This document shows positions 39,885 through 50,161 of a stretch of 64,000 nt of DNA, piece by piece; the first letter of the stretch is position 1; the number at the start of each line of letters is the position of its first letter. The position numbers and the translations under genes were made by a program. The DNA is taken from IMG/VR virus record IMGVR_UViG_3300026201_000006, positions 1 through 64,000 of that record. One strand, given 5' to 3'. The DNA comes from a virus. Below the pieces are notes generated by a model that searched no databases, had not been told where the DNA came from, and saw only the letters and a list, made by a program, of their open reading frames with translations.

Positions 39885-41399
39885 ATGGCAGCAATAATCA
39901 CAAGTAAATTCAGACTGGATACAACAGATAAGTTTGTAAATAGTCTAGGTGATAATCAATTCTATATGGCCTTGGGACGGCCAAACGCATGGACAGATGA
40001 TACTGTCCCAACAACCCCATATGAAAATGACTATACATCACATACTTTATGGGAAAACATGTTTGCCATGAAGAGAATCGATGCTACAGACATTGTTCAT
40101 TGTGCACCAAGAAATCTATGGGTTTCTGGTACAACATATGCAGAATATGATGATCAAGATACAAATATAGAAAGCAAAACATACTTTGTTATTTCAGCGA
40201 ATAACAATGTATATATGTGCTTAAAGGCAGGAAGCGGAGCTTCTACTACTAACCCAGACACAACAGGTGTTCAAACATCTGGTGTTATTAATCATAGTGG
40301 ATCAGACGGTTATATATGGAAATACATGTATACAGTCCCAACGGCTGATGTAACTAAATTCTTAACAACATCATTTATACCAGTAAGACATATTAAAGAA
40401 GTACCACCAGGCGGATCTGATACTGCATTGACTAATCAATGGTCAGTACAAAATAATGCTATTGATGGTGCAATCTATAATATGAAGATCACAACTGCAG
40501 GAACTGGATATACTTCAGCACCTACATTAACAATTGTTGGTGATGGTACGGGTGCTACAGCGACAGCAACAGTAGCTGGCGGTGCTATCACAGGTATTAC
40601 AATGACCGCTGTTGGTTCAGGATATACTCACGCTACTGTAACAGTAACGGGTGGTTCAGGATCTAACGGTGCAATACGACCAGTGATTGGTCCAATCGGT
40701 GGATTTGGCGCAGATCCTACAAATGATCTAAGAGCACATTATGTTACAATTAACACAGTATTTACTGGCGATGAGTCGGGTACAATTCCTGATTCAAACG
40801 ACTTTAGACAAATAGCAGTTGTAAAGAATCCGATTAAGAGTGGAGCAACTGCAAGTGCTACGGTGACAGCTACTGGCTCAATGGTTGTAGGTCAATTTTA
40901 TAAGATCTTAACAATGGGTACTACTACTGACGCACTATGGGCAACCGCAGGTGCATCAGATAATCCAGTTGTTGGTGAAGTATTTAAAGCAATCGCTACA
41001 ACAGTAACTGGTTCAACTACAGGTACAATTGCTGGAGTTGCAGAAGCAAGTGCATACAATACATGTAAGAGCTTAACAGTTGCTACTGGTGATTCATTCC
41101 CGGCAGATCAAATGATTGAAGGTACAGCAACAGGTGCAAAAGCAATGGTTGTAGAATATGATTCATCAAATGGTATCATATACTATATTCAAAACGAAAC
41201 TACCGGATTTGGTACGTTTAATGCATCAACAGATAACATCCGCGATGAAGGTACTTCAGTTGCAGGTGTAGATCTTACAGCAATAAATGCTCCTGCAATT
41301 CTGCATCACGAAGGTGATATAATGTTTGTAGAGAATAGAACAGCCACAACAAGAGCGTCAGGACAAGTAGAAACAGTAAGATTAGTAATCGCATTTTAA
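39885..41399 (+). CDS. 8: Baseplate wedge subunit gp8 with inserted beta domains
   Basis: The start (AAIITSKFRLDTTDKFVNSL), the GRPNAW motif, DGYIWKYMYTVP near residue 145, the DFRQIAVVKNP segment and the end MFVENRTATTRASGQVETVR match T4 gp8 from end to end. T4 gp8 is 334 residues; this one has 504. The extra length comes from Gly/Thr/Ala-rich insertions at about 200-265 and 315-415, which look like small Ig-like or immunoglobulin-type decoration modules. AAAGGAAAAG precedes the ATG. Confidence 0.9.
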   Translation: MAAIITSKFRLDTTDKFVNSLGDNQFYMALGRPNAWTDDTVPTTPYENDYTSHTLWENMFAMKRIDATDIVHCAPRNLWVSGTTYAEYDDQDTNIESKTYFVISANNNVYMCLKAGSGASTTNPDTTGVQTSGVINHSGSDGYIWKYMYTVPTADVTKFLTTSFIPVRHIKEVPPGGSDTALTNQWSVQNNAIDGAIYNMKITTAGTGYTSAPTLTIVGDGTGATATATVAGGAITGITMTAVGSGYTHATVTVTGGSGSNGAIRPVIGPIGGFGADPTNDLRAHYVTINTVFTGDESGTIPDSNDFRQIAVVKNPIKSGATASATVTATGSMVVGQFYKILTMGTTTDALWATAGASDNPVVGEVFKAIATTVTGSTTGTIAGVAEASAYNTCKSLTVATGDSFPADQMIEGTATGAKAMVVEYDSSNGIIYYIQNETTGFGTFNASTDNIRDEGTSVAGVDLTAINAPAILHHEGDIMFVENRTATTRASGQVETVRLVIAF

Positions 41400-41412
41400 A
41401 TAGGATAGAAAC

Positions 41413-44400
41413 ATGGCAATTTCATTTAACGTAGAACCATATTATGACGACTTTGAATCGGTCGCATCGGGCAATACACTTAGCCCGAAAGAACAATATC
41501 AAAGAATACTATTTCGTCCAGGTAAGGCGGTACAAGCTCGAGAATTAACTCAGCTTCAAACACAGCTACAACATCAAATATCTTCTGCGGGAGATCATAT
41601 ATTTAAAGATGGTTCTGTTGTTGTACCAGGGGCAGTGCATCTACATAATAAGATTGACTATGTAAGATTATCAGCATGTAACACAACTGCAGTTGCAGAT
41701 ATTATTGGTACTGAATATAGTAACTCAAGTTCTACTGTTGCGCGTGTCATCCATGCTACATTAGCAAGTGGTGATGATTCAATTACTTTATTTGTTCAAT
41801 ATATTGCAGGCACAATTTTTGCAGCAGGAGAATCATTAACAGCTACAGGAGGTAAGACAGCTACAGTTGCAAATTCTAATGATGCTAATTCAAATACTCC
41901 TATAGGTTTTGGTTCAATTGTAGCTATCGAAGATGGTATCTATTATATTAAGAAACACTTTATAACAGTTAAAGCAAAGACAATTGTCTTAAACAAATAC
42001 ACAGAAAATGTATCATTTGATATTGGCTTACTCGTTACAGAAGCTCTTGTTAGTTCAGGTACTGATGCATCGTTAAATGATAATGCTACAGGCACACCTA
42101 ATGAGTCTGCTCCAGGTGCACATCGTTATTCTATTACAGCAGCATTATCTTCTCAAGCAGTTAATGCAAACTCTGGTAACTTTGTTCTTATTGCTCGATT
42201 AGAATCTGGTGTTATTACAAAGAAAGCTGGTGTTGATTATAATGCTTTGCAAGATGAATTAGCACGCAGAACATTTGATGAATCAGGTAACTATTATGTT
42301 AATCCTTTTCCAGCAGTTGTTAAAACACATCAAGCAGATAGTCCTAGTGCTACAAAATTATCTCTTGCTGTTGGCCCTTCAAAAGCTTATGTAAGGGGTT
42401 ATGAAATAACTAAATTAGGAACTTCTAATGTTCACTTTAATAAAGCAAGAACATCAGAATTAGTTACAGATAAACTTACAGAGATAACACATAATAACTT
42501 TATTGAAGTTGATAACATGGTTGGTGTTCCTGATATTACTACATTTAATACTATATCAATTGAGAATTCTGGTGGTACAGAGATTGGTACATGTCGTGCA
42601 CGATCAATCGAAAGAGTAAGTGGTGATGGTGCAAGTACAGCTTCAAGGTATAGAATTCATATATTTGATGTAAAATTTGCAAGTGGTAATACTACTGGAA
42701 TGGCTAGTGCAACTCAGCTAGATGAAACGGGCGGTGGATCGTTTGCTGCACAAATTGCACAAACAAGTTCTGTTAATGTATTTAACCTTGGTCCAGATAG
42801 TTTAGTATACCAATTGCCATACGAAAGAATTAAAACTTGTAATAGTCAAACAGATGGCACAACTGATTTTAACTATAGATATGAGACTAATCGTATTATA
42901 GCTTCAGCTACTGTATCAGGTACTGGTACTGCCACATTTGAAGCCGTTGCTGCTGGTGAACAATTTGGTTCTAAATCACTTAATACAAATTGGATTCTAA
43001 TTAACGATACTGATTCAACAGTCGGTGGTGAAGAAGTAACTACTTCTGATATTACTATTAATAACAGCGCAAATCCACCAAATGTTGTTATATCTAACTT
43101 ACCTGTATCTTCTCAGGGTGATACGGTAAGACTAATTGCCCCTGTTGTACGTACGTTAAATCAAAAGACTAAATCGTTAGTTACTAACCAAAGCAGTCCA
43201 TTAAATGCAGGAACAGATTATACTACTATCAATAGCGCTAATGCTCTTGGTCATGCAGATATTTATCGTATAGTATCTGTTACAGAAACTTCTGGTGGCG
43301 CTGACGTTACTGAACACTTTGATTTAGATAATGGTCAAAGAGATACTCATTATGATGTTGGTCATATACAATTAAAAACTACATCTAACTATACAGCGGC
43401 TGTAGCACTTACTGTAACATATGATTACTTTACACATACTGCCGGAGATTTCTTTACAGTTGATTCATATACCGGACTTGATTACGAAAATATTCCTAAG
43501 CATGGAGACATAGAATTAAGAAGTGCGGTCGACTTTAGACCAAGGATGGATAATACTGGTAGTAACTTTACAGGAACAGGCGCAGTTACAGCATTTGCTC
43601 CTACAAGATTCTCACAATTTGAAACTGATATTCAATTTTACTTGCCTAGAATGGACAAAGTATATTTAGATTCTAAAGGCAATTTTGGTGTTTCTGAAGG
43701 TATTCCAGCTAGAGCTCCTGAAGGCCCTGCTATTCCAAGTGATGCAATGCATTTATTTACATTAAGTATTCCTGCATACACGTTGAGTACTGAAGAAGTT
43801 GGAATTGGATTTGTTGACCAGCGTAGATACACTATGCGTGATATTGGTAAGCTTGACACAAGATTAAATCAAGTAGAATATTATACTGCTTTAAATTTCT
43901 TAGAAACTGAAGCACAGAATACACAAATTTTAGATACAGTATCACCATTTAATCCAAGATGGAAATCTGGTTATTTAGTAGATGCTTTTGCAAATACTCG
44001 TATGTCAAGGAATGATTCTCCTGAGTACAGAGCTTCTGTTGATATACCTAACCGTAGACTACGACCTGGATTTGCACAAGGTAATGCTGCCTTATCGTGG
44101 ATTTCAGGATCTTCAGATACAGTTAAAACTGGTGATTTAATTACATTACCATATACTCATTCTGCAGCTATAACACAAACACAATATTCAGGAAGTGTTA
44201 ATGTTAACCCATATAATGTCTTTAACTGGGTTGGTTCAATGGCACTATCTCCATCTACTGATGAATGGTTAGATATCGAACGTAGACCAGAAGTTGTTTT
44301 AAATAACGATGGTGAGTTTGATGCAATGGTAGAAGCATTACAACCTCAACTTGGTACTGTATGGGGTTCATGGACAACAAACTGGTCAGGCGGTGGCGGA

Positions 44401-46446
44401 CATTGGGAGATGTCTTATACTCCTGGTAAGATGGAAGGGCCAAGGAATTCATATCGTGGTAGAGGTTCATGGTCAAGAAACTGGGTAAGTGGTAACCGCC
44501 ATATCACTGGTAAATCAAGATCAGGTGTTAAAACAAGTATTGCAGTTGAAACATCAAGAGTTGAGCAAGGTGATAGAGTAGTTGAAGTTAACTTTGTTCC
44601 ATTCATGAGATCAAGGCTTGTACACTTTAGTGCTACTCGTATGAAACCAAACACTACTGTTTATGCATTCTTTGATGGAGTATCAGTAGCAAACTTTGTT
44701 AACGAAGCTCAACCAGGTCATACACCTCTAGTAGGTATTAATAGTGAGACTGCTCATCCGAGTGGTGCTGGAGCATTAACGACTGATGCAAATGGTGCTG
44801 TGAGTGGTTCATTCCTTATACCTAATAATAGTACAACTCAATTTAGTGCTGGTACAAAAGAATTTAGATTGACTTCTGATAGTACTAATAATGAAAGCTT
44901 ATCTCGTACATCAGCCACAGCAGATTATACAGCTGCAGGCTTAATTGAAACAAGAGAGAACGTTATTATTTCAACAAGAATTCCACGTATACAGAGAACT
45001 AATGTTTCTTCAGGTAATGTGGCATACTCAGATCCATTAGCACAATCATTCTTATTTGATAAGGCTCAATTTATTACTAAGTTAGATCTTTATTTTGTAA
45101 CTAAAGATGCTAATATACCTGTTCAAGTACAGATACGTGAAATGGTAAATGGATTCCCAACTCAAACAGTTGTTCCATTCTCTGATGTAACACTTAATCC
45201 AGGTTCTGTAAATATCGATGGTACAGCAACTACATTCACATTCCCATCTCCAGTATTCTTACAAGATGGTATTGAATATGCATTTGTTATTCTTGCTAAT
45301 TCAAATGATTACACGGTACGTTTTGCTGAAGTTGGCGCTGAAGATCAAAATGGTAATAGAATTTCACAACAACCATACAACGGTGTATTATTTAAATCAG
45401 CTAATGCATCAACATGGACTGCTGAGCAAGGTAAAGACTTAACATTTGTTATGCATAGAGCTGAGTTTGATACTTCGCAAACACGTAATGCGGTATTAAG
45501 AAATGACACTTTAGAAGCAAGAGCATTAGGTAATAATCCAATTACAACAACTAGTGGTTCACAAAATATTACTGTTGCTCATCGTGATCATGGTCATGCA
45601 GTTGGCGATTCAGTTACTATAGCTGGAGTTGCTGCAACGATTAACGGTCATACTACTACGCATCTAAATAAAGCACATACAATTACTGCTGTGACTCATG
45701 ATACATATACATTTGTATCAGCTGGAACCGGTAGTGCTACAGGTATTGGTGGTGGAGCAGCGTGTACTGCAACACAGCATTTAGCTTGGAATACAGTTAA
45801 ACCAATTATTCAAGAACTTATATTACCTGATACTGGAACAACGTATACAATTAAAGATACAGCTCAAGGTAATGGTACAACTATTGGAACGACAGCATTA
45901 GCAATAAGAGCAAATGAAGATTATACACCGTTAAGTCCGAAGGTGATTAAATCAGGTGGAACTCACACAGTAGAACTTGAGTCTACATTTACATCAAGCA
46001 ATAGTTACCTATCACCAGTTATTGATATGGAAAGATGTTCATTGATTACTATTGGAAATCGTATTGATAATGTAACAAGTGGTGAAGATACAGCAGCGGG
46101 TGGTGCTAACTTAGCGAAGTACGTAACAAAGACTGTTGAATTACAAAATGATTCAGATGGAATTAAACTAATTATGGATTTACATCGTCCGAATAATACA
46201 TTTATTGACGTATATCATAAGACTGGTAATAACTTAGCAGATTTTGATACAGAGTCATGGGTGTTAGCAACAAATGATGAAACTACAGTTGCATTCTCAG
46301 ACGGTTATGAATTTAATGAGACGGTATATACTATTACACCTGCAGCAACATTTACATTATTTGCTATTAAGATTGTAATGAGATCTACTAATACAAGTGA
46401 TATACCGATGGTTCAACAACTTAGAGCTATAGCACTTCAAGTATAA
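41413..46446 (+). CDS. Very large tail/baseplate protein with DUF4815-like start
   Basis: The 1677-residue protein opens with FNVEPYYDDF, QYQRILFRPGKAVQARELTQ and LQTQLQHQISSAGDHIFKDG, which I recognise as the DUF4815 type of tail protein common in T4-like marine phages. A second conserved region near 1160-1290 (SDPLAQSFLFDKAQFITKLD and FPSPVFLQDGIEYAFVI) also belongs to that type. Trp/Gly-rich linkers sit between them. It follows gp8 in the place of T4 gp9/gp10, so it probably links baseplate and fibres. Confidence 0.8.
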   Translation: MAISFNVEPYYDDFESVASGNTLSPKEQYQRILFRPGKAVQARELTQLQTQLQHQISSAGDHIFKDGSVVVPGAVHLHNKIDYVRLSACNTTAVADIIGTEYSNSSSTVARVIHATLASGDDSITLFVQYIAGTIFAAGESLTATGGKTATVANSNDANSNTPIGFGSIVAIEDGIYYIKKHFITVKAKTIVLNKYTENVSFDIGLLVTEALVSSGTDASLNDNATGTPNESAPGAHRYSITAALSSQAVNANSGNFVLIARLESGVITKKAGVDYNALQDELARRTFDESGNYYVNPFPAVVKTHQADSPSATKLSLAVGPSKAYVRGYEITKLGTSNVHFNKARTSELVTDKLTEITHNNFIEVDNMVGVPDITTFNTISIENSGGTEIGTCRARSIERVSGDGASTASRYRIHIFDVKFASGNTTGMASATQLDETGGGSFAAQIAQTSSVNVFNLGPDSLVYQLPYERIKTCNSQTDGTTDFNYRYETNRIIASATVSGTGTATFEAVAAGEQFGSKSLNTNWILINDTDSTVGGEEVTTSDITINNSANPPNVVISNLPVSSQGDTVRLIAPVVRTLNQKTKSLVTNQSSPLNAGTDYTTINSANALGHADIYRIVSVTETSGGADVTEHFDLDNGQRDTHYDVGHIQLKTTSNYTAAVALTVTYDYFTHTAGDFFTVDSYTGLDYENIPKHGDIELRSAVDFRPRMDNTGSNFTGTGAVTAFAPTRFSQFETDIQFYLPRMDKVYLDSKGNFGVSEGIPARAPEGPAIPSDAMHLFTLSIPAYTLSTEEVGIGFVDQRRYTMRDIGKLDTRLNQVEYYTALNFLETEAQNTQILDTVSPFNPRWKSGYLVDAFANTRMSRNDSPEYRASVDIPNRRLRPGFAQGNAALSWISGSSDTVKTGDLITLPYTHSAAITQTQYSGSVNVNPYNVFNWVGSMALSPSTDEWLDIERRPEVVLNNDGEFDAMVEALQPQLGTVWGSWTTNWSGGGGHWEMSYTPGKMEGPRNSYRGRGSWSRNWVSGNRHITGKSRSGVKTSIAVETSRVEQGDRVVEVNFVPFMRSRLVHFSATRMKPNTTVYAFFDGVSVANFVNEAQPGHTPLVGINSETAHPSGAGALTTDANGAVSGSFLIPNNSTTQFSAGTKEFRLTSDSTNNESLSRTSATADYTAAGLIETRENVIISTRIPRIQRTNVSSGNVAYSDPLAQSFLFDKAQFITKLDLYFVTKDANIPVQVQIREMVNGFPTQTVVPFSDVTLNPGSVNIDGTATTFTFPSPVFLQDGIEYAFVILANSNDYTVRFAEVGAEDQNGNRISQQPYNGVLFKSANASTWTAEQGKDLTFVMHRAEFDTSQTRNAVLRNDTLEARALGNNPITTTSGSQNITVAHRDHGHAVGDSVTIAGVAATINGHTTTHLNKAHTITAVTHDTYTFVSAGTGSATGIGGGAACTATQHLAWNTVKPIIQELILPDTGTTYTIKDTAQGNGTTIGTTALAIRANEDYTPLSPKVIKSGGTHTVELESTFTSSNSYLSPVIDMERCSLITIGNRIDNVTSGEDTAAGGANLAKYVTKTVELQNDSDGIKLIMDLHRPNNTFIDVYHKTGNNLADFDTESWVLATNDETTVAFSDGYEFNETVYTITPAATFTLFAIKIVMRSTNTSDIPMVQQLRAIALQV

Positions 46447-46646
46447 TGATAAAAGTTGAAGGATATACTAATTTAGCAAGAGATCCAAAGTCTGGAGCGA
46501 TTATAAATATGAGTAACAGTAAGATACACTCTATGAATAGAGCTGCGCTTAAAGAAGAAGCAAGAGTGCATCAAGAACGTTTGGATAAAGTAGAACAAGA
46601 TGTATCTGAAATTAAAGATATGTTAAAACAATTAATAGAGAGATAA
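46446..46646 (+). CDS. Small coiled-coil tail protein (66 aa)
   Basis: The N-terminal half is polar, and the C-terminal half is a clear coiled coil (HQERLDKVEQDVSEIKDMLK). It is coupled to the large tail gene by a one-base overlap and followed two bases later by a fibre gene, so it may be a fibre or whisker connector. Confidence 0.75.
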   Translation: MIKVEGYTNLARDPKSGAIINMSNSKIHSMNRAALKEEARVHQERLDKVEQDVSEIKDMLKQLIER

Positions 46647-46647
46647 T

Positions 46648-47856
46648 ATGGCAACAGTAAACGTAACAACAGCAAATACATTTGAAGAATGGAGAGTTAA
46701 AACCAACCAGTTAGGTACTGCGATTGGTGACTTAACTAATCTAACTGCAAATGATTCGGGTGCAACTACGGTTGTTGCAGCGCTGAATATACATGATACT
46801 GCAACTGAAGCGGCCGCGGCTGCCATCGGTACAATAGGTGACTTATGGGATACATCAAATTACGGTGCGTTAGTACTTGCTGCAAATAAAAACCATGCAG
46901 ATATTGAAACAATTGCTTCAACCGCTGGTATTAACTTAGCAGGCTCAAGCTTATCTGGATATAATGGTTCAGAGACAACTCTAGTTGCTATTCTTAATGC
47001 TCAATATGCAGTTGACAATACTCAAACAGCTAATATAACAAGCAATGACACGGATATTGCTGCAATAAATACTAAGCTAGGTACAATATCAGCAGCGGCA
47101 ATGGGAACAACCGCATCCACTGTTGGTCCTGCTATTTTAGAATTACATGGTGAAGTAACCACAGCTACAGCAGATATTGCAGCAATTGGTAGTAATTTTG
47201 TAGCAGTAGCCGGTGATACAATGACTGGTAAATTAATTACTGCATCATCAGGATTAGGTGGTTCAAATGCTGGTGTAAGTGCTGCAACATCATTAACATT
47301 AGGTACTGGTTCGGGAACAGCGATAACAGTTGACTCAAATCAAAGAATTGGTATTGGTATAGCAGCGCATGGATCACATAAAGTAGATGTATCAGGTAAT
47401 TTAAATGCGACTACATTAAGTTATGGCGGAACAGATTTAAAATCAGTATTCTTTGAACAAGGCGAAGCCTTTGAAGATGCTGTAGGTGCTATGTTTGATG
47501 GTACGGAAACAGGTGGTATCTCGGCTACATATGATGATACAAATGGTAATATTAATTTAGCAATTGCTGATGATGGACACGCTCACGTTGTAGGTAATAT
47601 CGATAACTTTACAGAAGAAGTACAGGATATTATCGGAGCAATGGTATCAGGTAATACTGAAGGTGGTATTTCAGTTGATTACGAAGATGGTGACGGAACA
47701 CTTGATTTTAATGTTAATGATCCAACCATCACTTTGACTGGTGCGGTTACAGGTTCTGCAACAATGACAAACTTAGGTAATGTTAGCATCACAACAACAG
47801 CGTCTACATCAACAAAGCTAGATGTTTTTGATGTCGCTGGTAACCAACTGTTCTAA
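46648..47856 (+). CDS. Tail fibre-type protein 1
   Basis: A 402-residue protein of Thr, Ala, Ser and Gly-rich strands. It carries a small helical start (FEEWRVKTNQLGTAIGDLTN) and repeats of the kind GGISATYDDTNGNINLAIAD and GGISVDYEDGDGTLDFNVND, also seen in the 1405-residue fibre. This is typical of trimeric fibre shafts that attach by their N terminus to the baseplate. Confidence 0.75.
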   Translation: MATVNVTTANTFEEWRVKTNQLGTAIGDLTNLTANDSGATTVVAALNIHDTATEAAAAAIGTIGDLWDTSNYGALVLAANKNHADIETIASTAGINLAGSSLSGYNGSETTLVAILNAQYAVDNTQTANITSNDTDIAAINTKLGTISAAAMGTTASTVGPAILELHGEVTTATADIAAIGSNFVAVAGDTMTGKLITASSGLGGSNAGVSAATSLTLGTGSGTAITVDSNQRIGIGIAAHGSHKVDVSGNLNATTLSYGGTDLKSVFFEQGEAFEDAVGAMFDGTETGGISATYDDTNGNINLAIADDGHAHVVGNIDNFTEEVQDIIGAMVSGNTEGGISVDYEDGDGTLDFNVNDPTITLTGAVTGSATMTNLGNVSITTTASTSTKLDVFDVAGNQLF

Positions 47857-47867
47857 AACAACAAAAA

Positions 47868-47875
47868 TATAAATA
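47868..47875 (+). promoter_or_regulatory. Late promoter TATAAATA inside the fibre operon
   Basis: Lies in the 35-base gap between fibre genes. RNA would start near 47881, leaving only about ten bases before the ATG at 47892. The GAGGT ribosome site would be at or just outside the 5' end of the late RNA. Confidence 0.55.
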
Positions 47876-47891
47876 GAGGTATACATAGAAA

Positions 47892-48227
47892 ATGGCAATA
47901 TTAAGTAATTTAAGTATAGATCAGGGTGCAGATTATAGTGCTGAGGTTATTGTAGAAGATGCTGCAGGTAATGTAGCAAACTTAACAGGATATACTGTTG
48001 CAGGACAAATAAGAAAAAGCTATTCGTCAAGTACTGCAATAGATTTTGGAGCAACTGTATCAAATGCTACTGCAGGTGAAATTACAATAACATTGGCTAA
48101 TAGCGTAACAAATGGTATGAAAGCTGGGCGTTATGTTTATGATGTAGAGATAACAAAAACATCTTCGGGTGAAAAAACTAGGGTAATAGAAGGACAAGTA
48201 ACAGTGACTCCAGGAGTAACACAGTAA
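47892..48227 (+). CDS. Ig-like tail protein (BppU N-terminal-like)
   Basis: A 111-residue beta-sandwich-like protein: LTGYTVAGQIRKSYSSSTAI, then GEITITLANSVTNGMKAGRY and YDVEITKTSSGEKTRVIEGQ. This order of strands and the GRYVYDVE core resemble the N-terminal domain of receptor-binding baseplate proteins such as BppU. It may be an adaptor between baseplate and a fibre. Its stop overlaps the next start. Confidence 0.65.
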   Translation: MAILSNLSIDQGADYSAEVIVEDAAGNVANLTGYTVAGQIRKSYSSSTAIDFGATVSNATAGEITITLANSVTNGMKAGRYVYDVEITKTSSGEKTRVIEGQVTVTPGVTQ

Positions 48228-48478
48228 TGGCATTACAAGGTAAGATTACGGCAACTAGGCCGTTACAAGGTGCTGGAATGAAACAAAAAGAAATAGTTGC
48301 AAGAAATATTTCTGTTTCAACATTTACTACTCAGTTATCCACATTAACAGATGTTGATGTATCTGCAAGAGTTGATGGATCGATCATACAATATGATGCG
48401 TCATCAAGTACTTTTAAGGTTAAACCTGTGATGGAAGACACGAACAGTAATACAAAAATTAATGGTGGTACATTTTAG
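48227..48478 (+). CDS. Small tail protein (83 aa)
   Basis: Begins MALQGKITATRPLQGAGMKQ and ends TNTKINGGTF. The closing -GGTF motif also ends the next fibre gene, so the two share an end signature. It is beta-rich and polar, likely a fibre accessory; its exact role is unknown. Confidence 0.65.
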   Translation: MALQGKITATRPLQGAGMKQKEIVARNISVSTFTTQLSTLTDVDVSARVDGSIIQYDASSSTFKVKPVMEDTNSNTKINGGTF

Positions 48479-48511
48479 TGCCGCTTAAATATAAATTAGA
48501 GGAGATATAGG

Positions 48512-50122
48512 ATGGCAGGCACAGTCATTATCACAAAATATAGTTTAGCGTCTGGCAATCCGGCAACAGATGCTCTGGCGGTAGGTGAACAAGCTTATTC
48601 ATTTAGCTCAGATAAACTTTTTATAGGTGAAACTTCAGGCTCAGATGTAGTAGCAAGAGTCATCGGTGGACAACACTTCACCGATATGATGGACCACACT
48701 GCAGGAACGCTAACCGCGTCATCTGCAATTATAGTAGACGCGAATTCAAAAATTGATGTATTAAATGTTGATAACCTAACATTAAATGGTAATGCCATTA
48801 CATCAACAGATACAAACGGTGATATTACAATTACACCAAACGGATCTGGTAATGTCATTATCGATGGTTTATCACATCCAACAGCGGATGGTTCAGCTGG
48901 GCAATTCTTAAAAACAGACGGTTCAGGTAATCTATCATTTGGTACCGTTGTAAGTACATTAAGTATAGCAGCTGATTCAGGTTCAAATGATTCAGTAAGT
49001 ACTGGTGAAACAATAACATATACTGGTGGTACAGGTATTGATACTGCAGTATCAGATAATGAAATTACAATCACTCTTAATATTCCTAATACTTCTATTG
49101 CTAATGCTAAACTAGTAAATGATGGTATAACAATTGGTAGTGATGATACATCTCTAGGCGACACAATTACAGACTTAAATGGATTAACCTCTGTTGATGT
49201 TGATAACTTAACATTAGATGGCAATACATTATCATCAACAGATAACAATGGAAATATTGCACTTGCACCAAATGGTACAGGTTCAGTAACGGTTCCTTCA
49301 GGTTATGAAGGTCGTGCTGGATTTACTTCAGATTCACTTGTTAATAAAACATATGTTGATAGTGTTGCAAACGGATTAGATGTTAAAAAATCTGTTAAGG
49401 TTGCAACAACTGCTAACTTAGGTGCAACTTATGTAAATACTGCACCAAGCACACTAACTAACTCAGGATCACAAGCTGCTATTCAAATTGACGGCGTAAC
49501 TCTAAGTGTTAATGATAGAGTTCTTGTTAAAGATCAGTCAACTGCAGCACAAAACGGTTTCTATAAGGTTACAACTGTTGGTGATGGTTCATCAAATTGG
49601 GTACTAACAAGAACACCAGATGCTGATGCTGCTTCTGAATTAACTTCAGGCGCATTTACTTTCTGTGAAGAAGGTACTGCGAATGCTGATAATGGTTATG
49701 TATTAAGTACAAACGGTGCTATCACACTAGGTTCAACAGCAATAAACTTTGAACAATTCTCTGGTGCTGGTCAAATAGCAGCAGGAAATGGTTTAACTAA
49801 GAATGGTAATACGATTGATGTAGTCGGTACGGCAGATAAAATTACTGTAAGTGCTGATGCGATTACTATTGCAAATACATATGCTGGTCAAAATACAATA
49901 ACAACACTTGGTACTATTGCTACAGGTGTTTGGCAAGGTACAGATGTTGCAGTAGCACATGGTGGTACAGGATTAAGTGCATTTACATCCAACGGTGTAC
50001 TCATAGCCAACACTGGTGGTACAGCTCTAGAATTTGAGACAGGTACTCAATACCAAGTTATGGGATTCAACTCATCAGGTGTCCCAACCGCTACATCAAC
50101 AATTGATGGCGGAACGTTTTAA
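48512..50122 (+). CDS. Tail fibre-type protein 2
   Basis: The 536-residue protein begins with GNPATDALAVGEQAYSFSSD and LFIGETSG, a short N-terminal domain of the kind used by tropism and fibre proteins. Long beta-repeat shafts (TVNG/NLTL-like motifs, 'TGETITYTGGTGIDTAVSDN') follow, and it ends TATSTIDGGTF. The -10-like TATAAATT just upstream is one base from a late promoter. GAGGAG precedes the ATG. Confidence 0.75.
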   Translation: MAGTVIITKYSLASGNPATDALAVGEQAYSFSSDKLFIGETSGSDVVARVIGGQHFTDMMDHTAGTLTASSAIIVDANSKIDVLNVDNLTLNGNAITSTDTNGDITITPNGSGNVIIDGLSHPTADGSAGQFLKTDGSGNLSFGTVVSTLSIAADSGSNDSVSTGETITYTGGTGIDTAVSDNEITITLNIPNTSIANAKLVNDGITIGSDDTSLGDTITDLNGLTSVDVDNLTLDGNTLSSTDNNGNIALAPNGTGSVTVPSGYEGRAGFTSDSLVNKTYVDSVANGLDVKKSVKVATTANLGATYVNTAPSTLTNSGSQAAIQIDGVTLSVNDRVLVKDQSTAAQNGFYKVTTVGDGSSNWVLTRTPDADAASELTSGAFTFCEEGTANADNGYVLSTNGAITLGSTAINFEQFSGAGQIAAGNGLTKNGNTIDVVGTADKITVSADAITIANTYAGQNTITTLGTIATGVWQGTDVAVAHGGTGLSAFTSNGVLIANTGGTALEFETGTQYQVMGFNSSGVPTATSTIDGGTF

Positions 50123-50161
50123 TTAAGATATATATATATATAGTATAAAGAGGAAATAACT

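Noticed and set aside
48595-49248. Long minus-strand open frame (217 codons) antisense to a fibre gene
   Set aside because: The repetitive Thr/Ser/Asp-rich fibre codons produce few stops on the opposite strand. Composition is unnatural (Val/Ser/Pro rich) and no ribosome site or promoter fits. The same holds for 56335-56943 and 61041-61361.
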